Source: Collinsella sp. (GTDB lineage Bacteria > Actinomycetota > Coriobacteriia > Coriobacteriales > Coriobacteriaceae). Taken from it: DNA of 23,621 bases. Where the stretch lies: assembly GCA_019414025.1 (NCBI GenBank), contig DXMU01000024.1:46622-70242 (forward strand). The letters are read 5' to 3'. The notes beneath the pieces are model-generated. The model did not search any database. It saw nothing but the letters and a program-made list of their open reading frames with translations, and had not been told where the DNA came from. Positions 7,039 to 15,214 of the stretch are shown here, piece after piece (the stretch's first letter is position 1; each line of letters starts with the position of its first letter). The position numbers and the translations under genes are program-made.

Positions 7039-8058
7039 ATGAGTAACGTTCGCGTTTGTGTAGACGTTGTGGGCGGAGACGAGAAGCCTCAGGTTGTTCT
7101 CGATGGTATCGAGGCCGCACTTGCCGCCGATCCCGATATCGAGGTCTTGGCAGTTGGCCCCGCCGAAATCGTCAATCCCTTTGCCGCGGCCCATGCACGT
7201 GTGGAGGCTCTGGAAGCCCCTGACGTCATCGCCATGGATGACGATCCTATTCGCGCCGTGATGACCAAGCGCAAGTCCTCGATCGTGCTTGCCTGCCGCG
7301 CCATCAAAAAGGGCAACGCGGACGCGTTCTTCTCCGCCGGCTCCACCGGCGCCATGACCGCCGCTGCTACCGCATACGTGACGCCGTTTAGGTATCAGGC
7401 CGAAGGCAAGAAGCAGCCGGTGCGCCCCTGTCTGACCAATGCGTTGCCCAATCGCGCCGGCGGTCTGACGGTGCTGTGCGATATGGGCGCCAACCCCGAT
7501 GTCGAGGTCGATGACATGGTGCGTTTTGCCCAGATGGGTAGCGCCTATGCCCGCGTCGTCCTGGGCATCGAACATCCTCGCGTGGGCCTGCTTGGTAACG
7601 GCACCGAGGACGAGAAGGGTTCTAACTTTACCAAGGCCTGCTTCCCTGCTATGAAGGCCGCAGTTCCGGGCTTTGTGGGCAACTGCGAAGGCACCGACCT
7701 CACCTCTGGCAATTTCGATGTCGTTGTTGCCGACGGCATGTCGGGCAATATCGCTCTCAAGGCTACCGAGGGCGCTGCCAAGTTTTTGCTGCAGGAGCTC
7801 AAGGGCGCCTTTATGGCCTCGCTCGGCACCAAGATCGCCGCGCTGCTCATCAAAAAGCAGATGCGCGAGATTAAGGCCAAGCTCTCTGGTGATGCCAAGG
7901 GCGGCGCGATTCTTTTGGGTCTGCGTGGCGTGGTCCTGATCGGCCATGGCGCCACCTCGGTCGAGGCTGTTAAAAACGGTACGCTTGCGGCGGCCGAAGC
8001 CGTGCGCGCGGGGCTGGTCGAGAACGTCGCCAACTCCATGGACGGCATCGTTTTGTAA
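7039..8058 (+). CDS. plsX: Phosphate acyltransferase PlsX
   Basis: PlsX makes acyl-phosphate from acyl-ACP, the donor used by PlsY for the first acylation of glycerol-3-phosphate. The 339-residue length is typical. The N-terminal VRVCVDVVGGDEKPQVVLDG corresponds to the DAMGGDxxP signature with altered residues. Other family landmarks are STGAMTAAATAYV, LCDMGANPDVEVDDMVRFAQMGSAYA, RVGLLGNGTEDEKGS and NFDVVVADGMSGNIALKATEG. ATG 7039 is chosen because AAGGAG (7026-7031) is 7 bases upstream; the in-frame ATG at 7033 is only one base from that site. It lies next to acpP, its substrate carrier, and shares a lipid theme with the FakA-like kinase upstream, whose acyl-phosphate product is the same chemical species. 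Confidence 0.95.
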   Translation: MSNVRVCVDVVGGDEKPQVVLDGIEAALAADPDIEVLAVGPAEIVNPFAAAHARVEALEAPDVIAMDDDPIRAVMTKRKSSIVLACRAIKKGNADAFFSAGSTGAMTAAATAYVTPFRYQAEGKKQPVRPCLTNALPNRAGGLTVLCDMGANPDVEVDDMVRFAQMGSAYARVVLGIEHPRVGLLGNGTEDEKGSNFTKACFPAMKAAVPGFVGNCEGTDLTSGNFDVVVADGMSGNIALKATEGAAKFLLQELKGAFMASLGTKIAALLIKKQMREIKAKLSGDAKGGAILLGLRGVVLIGHGATSVEAVKNGTLAAAEAVRAGLVENVANSMDGIVL

Positions 8059-8105
8059 GAGCGAGTTAGAGCGCTGTTATGTGCCTCGCGGCCTGCTTCG
8101 TGGGG

Positions 8106-8111
8106 TAGAAT
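8106..8111 (+). promoter_or_regulatory. Candidate -10 element for acpP
   Basis: TAGAAT lies in the 124-base plsX-acpP gap, the same hexamer seen before the Asp23-family gene. A start site near 8118 would put the perfect palindrome at 8125-8146 at about +8 to +29. No clear -35 is seen. Confidence 0.4.
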
Positions 8112-8124
8112 CAGAACCGTGTCT

Positions 8125-8146
8125 TGGTACCGCCCGGGCGGTACCA
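8125..8146. promoter_or_regulatory. Perfect 22-bp palindrome in the acpP leader: operator or hairpin
   Basis: The core GGTACCGCCCGGGCGGTACC (8126-8145) is a perfect inverted repeat, extended by one T-A pair on each side, with no spacer. It lies 36 bases before the acpP ATG and just downstream of a -10 candidate. As RNA it could fold with a CCGG tetraloop, and the following TTCTTTT is a poor U-tract, so it could be a weak terminator of plsX. As DNA, the perfect twofold symmetry also fits a repressor site. Confidence 0.6.
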
Positions 8147-8182
8147 TTCTTTTGGTATTCATGCACTATGAGAGGAAGCGCT

Positions 8183-8425
8183 ATGGACCGCTCCGAAATC
8201 TTCGACAAGATCGCCGAGGTCGCTGCTGACGTTCTGGGCGTCGATGTTGCCGAAATTAGCGATGAGACCACCTTTGACGATCTCGATGCCAGCTCGCTCG
8301 AGCGCCTGCAGCTGGTTACGGCTATCGAGGACGAGTTCAACCTCGAGATCGATGACGAGACTCTGCTCTCGCTCAACTCTGTCGCCGACGCCGTCGACGC
8401 GATTGAAAACGCCAGGGAGGCCTAG
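8183..8425 (+). CDS. acpP: Acyl carrier protein
   Basis: The 80-residue acidic protein has the four-helix ACP pattern: helix I IFDKIAEVAADVLGV, the loop VAEISDETTFDDL, and the recognition helix ASSLERLQLVTAIEDEFNLEI. The phosphopantetheine-bearing serine should be the second S of ASSL; the usual preceding Asp of the DSL motif is Ser here. ACP carries growing acyl chains in type II fatty acid synthesis and is the donor for PlsX, encoded just upstream. ATG 8183 follows GAGGAAG (8172-8178) by 4 bases; an in-frame ATG at 8168 adds five residues but has no ribosome site. The rnc gene starts 4 bases after the stop. The Asp-to-Ser change leaves a small chance that this is a specialised ACP. Confidence 0.93.
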   Translation: MDRSEIFDKIAEVAADVLGVDVAEISDETTFDDLDASSLERLQLVTAIEDEFNLEIDDETLLSLNSVADAVDAIENAREA

Positions 8426-8428
8426 GTC

Positions 8429-9154
8429 TTGGCTTTGTCTGAACGACTTACGCGTGCCCAGGAAATTCTGGGCCACGAGTTCAATAATAAGGTGCTTCTG
8501 CGCGCGGCGCTTACGCATCCCTCGGCAGTCGAGGGCCAGCCGGTTTCTGCCAGCTATGAGCGCCTTGAGTTCTTGGGCGATTCCATTTTGGGCGCCGTCG
8601 TCGCCCGTTCGCTCTTTGAGTCCTATCCCGAGTTTGACGAGGGCAAGCTCACGCGCCTGAAGGTGTCGCTTGTCTCGGGCGCTACGCTATCCGAGGTGTC
8701 GCATGAGCTGGGCATCGACGACATCATCATCTTTGGTGCCTCCGAGACCGGTACCGGCGCGCGCGGCCTGCACTCGGCGCTCGAGAACGTCTACGAGTCG
8801 CTCGTGGGTGCGCTGTACCTGGATGCCGGCTGGGATGCGGCGGCGGAGTTTATCCACCGTACGCTTAAGCCCCATTTGGCCTCTGAGCGTGCCGAGCACC
8901 CCGCGAACCCCAAATCGTTCTTGCAGGAGTGCGTGCAAGCCGACGGTCACGAACCCCCGGCGTATAAGCTCGTTGGCTCCGAGGGCCCGGCGCATGCGCC
9001 CACCTTTACCGCCGTGGTGTTGATCGATGGTATTCGCCAGGGTCGCGGCTCCGGCTCCTCAAAGAAGGAAGCCGAGGGAGCCGCTGCACTTGAGGCACTT
9101 GACCGCATGGGCTACACCACCAACGGCGTGATTCTCAACAAGAAGCCTGTTTAA
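8429..9154 (+). CDS. rnc: Ribonuclease III
   Basis: This 241-residue protein has an N-terminal RNase III domain and a C-terminal double-stranded RNA-binding domain. The signature ERLEFLGDSIL keeps both acidic metal ligands (Glu and Asp). The second catalytic segment reads ENVYESLVGALYLD, where the usual metal-binding Asp (ADxFE in most homologues) is Asn while the final Glu is kept. The dsRBD spans about residues 160-233, with NPKSFLQECVQADGHEPPAYKLV and GSGSSKKEAEGAAALEAL. RNase III processes rRNA precursors and structured mRNA. The start is a TTG, supported by GGGAGG (8415-8420) eight bases upstream and tight spacing after acpP. The acpP-rnc-smc-ftsY order is a conserved Gram-positive cluster. 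Confidence 0.95.
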   Translation: MALSERLTRAQEILGHEFNNKVLLRAALTHPSAVEGQPVSASYERLEFLGDSILGAVVARSLFESYPEFDEGKLTRLKVSLVSGATLSEVSHELGIDDIIIFGASETGTGARGLHSALENVYESLVGALYLDAGWDAAAEFIHRTLKPHLASERAEHPANPKSFLQECVQADGHEPPAYKLVGSEGPAHAPTFTAVVLIDGIRQGRGSGSSKKEAEGAAALEALDRMGYTTNGVILNKKPV

Positions 9155-9164
9155 GCGAGGAACC

Positions 9165-12100
9165 GTGTATCTCAAGTCCCTCACGCTCAAAGGGTTCAAG
9201 TCGTTTGCCGACCGCGCCCATATGACGTTTGAGCCGGGCCTGACCGTCATCGTCGGTCCCAACGGCTCGGGAAAATCGAACATCTCTGACTCGATTCTGT
9301 GGGTCCTGGGCGAGCAGAGCGCCAAGCAGCTGCGCGGCCAGGCCATGGAGGATGTCATCTTCTCGGGCTCGTCAGCGCGCAAGCCGGTGGGTGTCGCCGA
9401 GGTCACGCTGGTGCTCGATAACTTGGACCATATGCTGCCCGTCGACTTTGACGAGGTCGCCATCACCCGTCGTATGTATCGCTCGGGCGAAAGCGAGTAC
9501 CTCATCAACTCGAGTCCGTGCCGCCTGATGGACATTCAGGACATCCTGCACGATTCGGGCTTGGGCAAGGATACGCATTCCATCATCAGCCAGGGCAAGC
9601 TCGACGCCATTTTGCAGAGCCGCCCCGAGGAGCGCCGTGCCCTCATCGAGGAGGCCGCCGGCATCTCCAAGCACAAGCGCCGCAAGGAGCGTGCGCTCAG
9701 AAAGATTAAATCGATGGACGAGCACCTGACGCGTGCCCGCGACATCAATAAGGAAATTGCCCGTCAGCTGCGACCGCTGGAGCGTCAGGTCGATCGCGCG
9801 CGCAAGTATAAAGAGCTGTCCTCGCGCGCGAACGAGCTTACGCAGATGCTGGCCGTCGACGAGCTGCGTTCGCTGCAGTCGCAGTGGAACGACTTGGAGA
9901 GCCGCTCCAAGGAAGGTGCCGCCGAGCTGGAGCTTGCGCAGTACCGCTTGGGCGAAAAGGAACGCGAGCTCGAGAAGCTCCAGGTCATGCTCGAGGAAAA
10001 GGGCCTGTTTGTGGGCGATCTGGGCGAGCAGCGCCGCCATATGCAAGACGTGGTCGGCCGCATTAACTCCGATATGCGCCTGCTCGAGGAAAAGGGCCAC
10101 AACATGGTGTCGCGCCTGTCCGACATGCGCGGCCAGATCTCGAGCTCCGAGCATCAGCGTCGTCGCGTGGTAGAGGAGCTCGAGGACGCGCGTGCGCAGC
10201 TTGAGGAAGTGACCGGCGCGCACATGCAGGCCCAGGAGGACGTTGACGCCGCCGGACCTGCCGCCGCCGAGCTCCACGAGCGGCGCGTGACGCTCGACAA
10301 TCAGATTTCGCAGCTTACGCGTGAGCAACGCGATGTACAGCGTGTGGCCGATAACGCGGCGCTCGAACTCGCCAAGGTGAAGGACTCGCTGAGCAACGCC
10401 GAGGTCGAGGACAACATGTATGCCTCGCGCCTGGAGCAGATCGATGACCAGCTCGAGGAAGTCACGGCCTCACTCGAGAGCCGTCGCGACCGCGCCGAGG
10501 AGCTTGAGGGTGCACTCGATCAGGCCCGTCAAGCCCAGATTGATGCGCGCGAGGCTACCGAGGTCGCCCGTGCAGCGTTGAAGGACTTGCGTGCCCGCGA
10601 GAGCGAGGCGCGCAACAAACTGTCCGAGGTGCGCTCGGAGCTTGCTAGCCAAAAGAAACTCGATGCCCGCATGGCCGACAGCTCGCCGCTCGTGAGCTGT
10701 CTGGTGGGTGTACTGGGCGACGATGTCTCGGGTCGTCTGGGCGACGTGCTCGAGGCCCCTCGTGAGCTCGAGGGCCTGGTGGAGCAGCTGCTTGCCGGCG
10801 ATATCGATGCGCTGCTGTTCGACGATACGTCCGCGCTTGAGCGTGCCGGTCGTGCCGCTCTGGACCAGAAGAAGGCCTCGGGCGAGGCGCTGCTGGTGGC
10901 GCGCGGTGCGAGCGCCTCTGCTGCCGCTAAGGGCGCTGCCGGTTCCCGCCTGGTCGATCGCCTGTCCGTACGCGCCGGCTATGGCCCGGTTGTCGAGGCG
11001 CTGCTCGGCGGCTATTACGTTGTCGACGACTTGGCGGCTGCGCTGGCCGCGCCTGTCGTTGACGGCGTGACTTACGTGACCCCCGATGGCGCCCGCGTCG
11101 CCTGCGGCGGCCTGGTGCGTGTGGGCCTCGACGCCGGCGAGGCGTCGGGTGCCTTGGAGCGCAAGCGTCGCATTCGCGAGCTGGAGGGCCTGGAGCCCGA
11201 TCTGACTGCTGTGTTTGAGCATGTGTCAGATCAGGTCGTCGAGGCCAATGCAGCCGTCGAAGAGGCGCGTGCCGCTGAGGGCGATGCCGCCGGCGAGATC
11301 GCCCGTCTTGAGGGTGAGCGCCGCTCGCTGCTCTCCGAGATTGGCCGCCTGGAGCAAAGCGCCAACAACGCCGAGGTCGAGCGCGTGCGCATTTCCAAGC
11401 GCCGCGAGCAGGCCGCCGAGGCCGTTCGCGCTGCGCGCCCGCGCGTGGACGAGCTCACCCGCTCGCGTGACGAGGCCCGAGCGCAGGCAAGTGATCTTGG
11501 CCTTCAGATTGCCGAAGCCAACGACGAACTCGACCGCGTTCGCCGTGACGATTCCGAGGCCGCCGGCAAGCTCGCCGATGCCAAGGTCCGCCTGGCCCAG
11601 ACGAGCGAGCGCCTTCGTTCTCTGAAGGGCCGAGTACCCGATCTGGAGCATCGCCTGGAGGGCATCGACCGCCGTATCCGCGGAACATGCCAGGCCTCGC
11701 GCTCACTCGAGCTGCTGCGCCTGCGCGTCGACCCCATGCACGAGCGCTATTCGGCCCTGCTGGAGCGCGCGTCGGATTGGGCAGCGCGTCTGCGTGACCA
11801 GGCCTCTCTGGAGGAGGCGGACTCCGCTTCGCTCAAGAAGACCATCGAGGATGCCAAGGCAGAGGTTGCCCGCGCTAAGGAGAAGGTCGATACTGCCACC
11901 GCCACGCAAAACGAGTTTAAGGTCGCGCGTGGCAAGCTCGAGGTGCAGGTAGAGGCCGCCATTAAGGCCATTACCGCCGATGGCAACACGGTACTCGAGG
12001 AAGCGCTCATGCTTCCCGCGCCCACGGACCGCGATGCCGCCGAGCGCGAGCTCAACCAGCTTGTTCGCCAGATCAACAACCTTGGTCCCGTGAACCAAGT

Positions 12101-12701
12101 TGCCATGGAGGAGTACGAGCAGCTCAAGCGCCGCGCCGATTACACCGAGGAGCAGCTGGCCGATCTGGAGAGCGCGCGTAAGGCGCTCACCAAGATCACG
12201 GTGGCTATTGATCGCAAGATGCGCAAGGCGTTCCTTGTGACGTTTGAGAAGGTCGACGCGAACTTCCGCGAGATCTTCGCTATGCTGTTCCCGGGTGGCC
12301 AGGCTCATCTGGAGATGACCGATCCTGAGCATCCGGGCGAGACGGGTATCGAGGTCGTGGCGCAGCCGCGCGGCAAGCGCATCACCAAGATGATGCTCAT
12401 GTCGGGCGGCGAGAAGAGTCTGACGGCACTCGCCCTGCTCTTTGCCGTGTACCGCACGCGCACGGTGCCGTTCTATGTGCTGGACGAGGTCGAGGCGGCA
12501 CTTGACGACGCCAACCTGTCCAAGCTCATCGGCGCGCTCGACGTGTTGCGTTCCGATACGCAGCTCTTGGTTATCTCGCATCAGCGCCGTACTATGGAGG
12601 ACGCTGACGTTCTCTACGGCGTCTCGATGCAAGCCGACGGCGTCAGCCGCGTCGTCTCGCAAAAACTCGATCGCGAAACCGGAAAGGTCGTGAATGCATA
12701 A
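9165..12701 (+). CDS. smc: Chromosome segregation protein SMC
   Basis: The 1178 residues match bacterial SMC length. MYLKSLTLKGFKSFADRAHM opens the N-terminal head, with Walker A GPNGSGKSN at 31-39. Two long coiled coils (about 165-500 and 665-1010, rich in Glu/Arg/Ala heptads) flank a hinge domain at about 505-655 that includes LVSCLVGVLGDDVSG and GGYYVVDDL. The C-terminal head has the ABC signature LMSGGEKSLTALALLFA near 1077 and Walker B FYVLDEVEAALDD near 1103. SMC dimers with ScpA/ScpB load on DNA and organise the chromosome; scpAB is not in this window. The start is GTG 9165, with CGAGGAA (9156-9162) close upstream. The stop shares one base with the ftsY ATG. Confidence 0.97.
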   Translation: MYLKSLTLKGFKSFADRAHMTFEPGLTVIVGPNGSGKSNISDSILWVLGEQSAKQLRGQAMEDVIFSGSSARKPVGVAEVTLVLDNLDHMLPVDFDEVAITRRMYRSGESEYLINSSPCRLMDIQDILHDSGLGKDTHSIISQGKLDAILQSRPEERRALIEEAAGISKHKRRKERALRKIKSMDEHLTRARDINKEIARQLRPLERQVDRARKYKELSSRANELTQMLAVDELRSLQSQWNDLESRSKEGAAELELAQYRLGEKERELEKLQVMLEEKGLFVGDLGEQRRHMQDVVGRINSDMRLLEEKGHNMVSRLSDMRGQISSSEHQRRRVVEELEDARAQLEEVTGAHMQAQEDVDAAGPAAAELHERRVTLDNQISQLTREQRDVQRVADNAALELAKVKDSLSNAEVEDNMYASRLEQIDDQLEEVTASLESRRDRAEELEGALDQARQAQIDAREATEVARAALKDLRARESEARNKLSEVRSELASQKKLDARMADSSPLVSCLVGVLGDDVSGRLGDVLEAPRELEGLVEQLLAGDIDALLFDDTSALERAGRAALDQKKASGEALLVARGASASAAAKGAAGSRLVDRLSVRAGYGPVVEALLGGYYVVDDLAAALAAPVVDGVTYVTPDGARVACGGLVRVGLDAGEASGALERKRRIRELEGLEPDLTAVFEHVSDQVVEANAAVEEARAAEGDAAGEIARLEGERRSLLSEIGRLEQSANNAEVERVRISKRREQAAEAVRAARPRVDELTRSRDEARAQASDLGLQIAEANDELDRVRRDDSEAAGKLADAKVRLAQTSERLRSLKGRVPDLEHRLEGIDRRIRGTCQASRSLELLRLRVDPMHERYSALLERASDWAARLRDQASLEEADSASLKKTIEDAKAEVARAKEKVDTATATQNEFKVARGKLEVQVEAAIKAITADGNTVLEEALMLPAPTDRDAAERELNQLVRQINNLGPVNQVAMEEYEQLKRRADYTEEQLADLESARKALTKITVAIDRKMRKAFLVTFEKVDANFREIFAMLFPGGQAHLEMTDPEHPGETGIEVVAQPRGKRITKMMLMSGGEKSLTALALLFAVYRTRTVPFYVLDEVEAALDDANLSKLIGALDVLRSDTQLLVISHQRRTMEDADVLYGVSMQADGVSRVVSQKLDRETGKVVNA

Positions 12702-13618
12702 TGGGATTCTTTGACGCTCTCTCGCGCGGACTTGAGCGCAGCCGCGAGGCCCTCAACGAGGTCTTCTACTTTGGCGGCGAAGTCGACGAGGATTTTTGGG
12801 AGGACCTTGAGGACACCCTCGTCATGGGTGACATGGGTGCCGAGGTCGCTATTCAGGTCTCCGATGACCTGCGCGATGCTGCTGCCAAGAAGAACCTTAA
12901 GACCGCCCCGCAGCTTCGCCGCGCTCTGGCCGAGCAGCTCGAGGGCCATTTTGTGCCTGTTGAGCGTGATCCGTTTTCCGATACGCCGAGCTGCGTGCTG
13001 TTTGTGGGCATCAACGGCGCCGGCAAGACCACAACGGTCGGCAAGATTGCGAGCGCCATGGCTGCCCGCGGCAAGAACGTGGTGATCGGTTCGGCCGACA
13101 CCTTCCGCGCCGCCGCCATCGAGCAGCTCGATGTGTGGGGCCAGCGTGCCGGCGTCCCCGTCATCAAGCGTGACCGCGGCTCCGATCCGGCGAGCGTGTG
13201 CTATGACGTGCTCGACGAGGCCGATAAGCGCGGCAGCGACCTGGTGCTCATCGATACCGCCGGCCGTCTGCACACGAGCCCCGAGCTCATGCGCGAGCTC
13301 GCCAAGGTGGTCAATGTGACCCGTAAGCGCGCCGCCAATATGACCGCCGGTCCCATGCCGGTCTCGGTCGTGCTTGTGATCGATGCCGCCACTGGTCAGA
13401 ACGGTCTGAACCAGGCGCTCGAGTTTAACGAGGCGCTGGGCCTGGACGGTATTATCATGACTAAGCTGGACGGCACGGCTAAGGGCGGTATAGCCATGGC
13501 CGTGGCCGAGAAGCTCAAGCTCCCGATCCTTCGCATCGGCGTGGGCGAGCAGGTCGATGACCTGCAGGAGTTTAACGCCAAAGATTTCTGCCGCGCCCTG
13601 GTGGGCGAGTCCAACTAA
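12701..13618 (+). CDS. ftsY: Signal recognition particle receptor FtsY
   Basis: FtsY is the SRP receptor GTPase that docks Ffh-ribosome complexes at the membrane. This 305-residue form is the short NG-only type without the long acidic A domain of E. coli; the N-terminus MGFFDALSRGLERSREALNE is the amphipathic membrane-contacting helix. G1 is GINGAGKTTTVGK (about 103-115), followed by DTFRAAAIEQL, G3 DTAGRLHTSPELMREL (about 185) and G4 TKLDGTAKGG (about 253). It starts at the TAATG junction with smc and probably relies on coupling. The ffh gene follows 10 bases later, so both partner GTPases are made from one transcript. Confidence 0.97.
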   Translation: MGFFDALSRGLERSREALNEVFYFGGEVDEDFWEDLEDTLVMGDMGAEVAIQVSDDLRDAAAKKNLKTAPQLRRALAEQLEGHFVPVERDPFSDTPSCVLFVGINGAGKTTTVGKIASAMAARGKNVVIGSADTFRAAAIEQLDVWGQRAGVPVIKRDRGSDPASVCYDVLDEADKRGSDLVLIDTAGRLHTSPELMRELAKVVNVTRKRAANMTAGPMPVSVVLVIDAATGQNGLNQALEFNEALGLDGIIMTKLDGTAKGGIAMAVAEKLKLPILRIGVGEQVDDLQEFNAKDFCRALVGESN

Positions 13619-13628
13619 GGAGTGACTA

Positions 13629-15098
13629 GTGTTTGATTCTCTGAGCGATCGCCTCAATGACACATTTGACCGCCTGCGTGGCAAGGGTAAGCTGACCGAG
13701 GCCGACATCACCTCGGCCATGCGCGACATTCGCATGGCGCTGCTCGAGGCCGACGTCAACTTTAAGGTTGTCAAGGAGTTCGTCGCCAAGACCAAGGAGC
13801 GCTGCATGACCGCCGAGGTCATGGAGTCGCTGTCGCCGGCGCAAAACGTCGTCAAGATCGTGCTCGACGAGCTTACCGAGATGCTCGGCTCCACCGAGAG
13901 TAAGCTCGTCTTTAGCAACCGCATCCCCAACGTCATCATGCTCGTGGGCCTGCAGGGCTCCGGTAAGACCACGGCGGCCGTAAAGCTGGCCTACCTGCTC
14001 AAGAAGCAGGGCCGCTCGCCGCTGCTCGCCGCGTGCGACGTCTACCGCCCCGCCGCTGCCGACCAGCTGGCCACGCTTGGCGGCGAGATCGGCGTGCCGG
14101 TCTTCCGCGGTGACGGCGCGCACCCGGTCGACATTGCCAAGGGCGCCATCCAGGAGGCCGTCGACCACCTGCGTGACGTGGTCATCGTCGATACCGCCGG
14201 TCGTCTGCAGATCGACGAGCAGATGATGCAGGAGGCCGTGGACATCAAGAAGGCCGTCAAGCCCGATCAGGTGCTGATGGTCGTCGATGCCATGACCGGC
14301 CAGGATATCGTCAACGTGGTCTCGACGTTTGCCGAGCGCACCGACTTTGACGGCGTGATCATCTCCAAGCTCGACGGCGATGCCCGTGGCGGCGGCGCGC
14401 TTTCCGTGCGCCAGGTGACCGGCAAGCCCATCAAATTCGTGAGCATGGGCGAGAAGCCCGATTCGCTGGAGCCGTTCTATCCCGATCGCATGGCCAAGCG
14501 TATTCTGGGTATGGGCGACGTCGTCGGTATTATCGAGAAGGCCCAGGAGGCAGCCGATGCCGAGCAGCTCGAGGCTGCCGAGCGCATGCTGCGCGAGGGC
14601 TTTACCATGAACGACATGCTCGACCAGATGAAAGCTGTTAAGAAGATGGGCGGCATGAAGGGCATTCTGGGCATGCTCCCCGGTGGCCAGCGCGCGCTCA
14701 ACCAGATGGGCGGCAACCTGGACGAGGGCATCTTTGACAAGAACGAGGCCATCATCATGTCGATGACCAAGGAGGAGCGCCTACGTCCCTCCATCATCAA
14801 CGGCCAGCGCCGCGCCCGCATTGCCAAGGGCGCCGGCGTAACCCCCACCGAGGTCAACAGCCTTATGAAGCAGTGGGGCGAGATGAATAAGATGATGGGC
14901 CGCATGCGCACGATGGCCAATCAGGCACAGGCTGGTGGCAAGAAGGGCAAAAAGGGTAAGAAGGGCAAAAAGATGCGCATGCCCAATATTCCCGGCCTGG
15001 ATGCCATGGGTCTGGGCGGTATAGGCGGCATGGGTGGCCCCAAGTCCGACATGGACCTGCTGCGCCAGATGGAAGCGCAGATGCGCAACAAGAAGTAA
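13629..15098 (+). CDS. ffh: Signal recognition particle protein Ffh
   Basis: Ffh binds 4.5S RNA and signal sequences of nascent membrane proteins. The 489-residue protein has the N domain (MFDSLSDRLNDTFDRLRGKG), the G domain with G1 GLQGSGKTT near 107-115, DTAGRLQ near 188 and SKLDGDARGG near 247, and a methionine-rich M domain from about 310 (FTMNDMLDQMKAVKKMGGMK, then RPSIINGQRRARIAKGAG for RNA binding). The C-terminus carries a lysine-glycine repeat (GKKGKKGKKGKK, about 436-448) and a Gly/Met-rich tail. The start is GTG 13629 with AAGGAG (13617-13622) six bases upstream. It is the last gene of the rnc-smc-ftsY-ffh block, and a strong hairpin follows. Confidence 0.97.
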   Translation: MFDSLSDRLNDTFDRLRGKGKLTEADITSAMRDIRMALLEADVNFKVVKEFVAKTKERCMTAEVMESLSPAQNVVKIVLDELTEMLGSTESKLVFSNRIPNVIMLVGLQGSGKTTAAVKLAYLLKKQGRSPLLAACDVYRPAAADQLATLGGEIGVPVFRGDGAHPVDIAKGAIQEAVDHLRDVVIVDTAGRLQIDEQMMQEAVDIKKAVKPDQVLMVVDAMTGQDIVNVVSTFAERTDFDGVIISKLDGDARGGGALSVRQVTGKPIKFVSMGEKPDSLEPFYPDRMAKRILGMGDVVGIIEKAQEAADAEQLEAAERMLREGFTMNDMLDQMKAVKKMGGMKGILGMLPGGQRALNQMGGNLDEGIFDKNEAIIMSMTKEERLRPSIINGQRRARIAKGAGVTPTEVNSLMKQWGEMNKMMGRMRTMANQAQAGGKKGKKGKKGKKMRMPNIPGLDAMGLGGIGGMGGPKSDMDLLRQMEAQMRNKK

Positions 15099-15118
15099 CG
15101 ACTAGTTGAGTCGTGTAT

Positions 15119-15163
15119 GGCGAAGGTCGCCTGGATGGTATTCCAGGCGGCCTTCGCCGTTTG
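15119..15163 (+). terminator. Strong hairpin after ffh, between convergent genes
   Basis: Arms GGCGAAGGTCGCCTGGA (15119-15135) and TCCAGGCGGCCTTCGCC (15142-15158) pair over 17 bp with one G-U and a 6-base loop, then GTTTG. The T-tract is poor, but position (21 bases after ffh and 57 bases past the stop of the opposing gene) suits a shared terminator for convergent transcripts. Confidence 0.75.
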
Positions 15164-15214
15164 TTCGCTGGTTGTCGCACGCGTGGAAGCGCGTTCTCGA
15201 CGAGGTGCTTGTCG

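Noticed and set aside
14932..14973. Lysine-glycine repeat in Ffh as a possible tandem-repeat artefact
   Set aside because: It keeps the reading frame, varies in synonymous codons and lies in the variable C-terminal tail where basic stretches are common.
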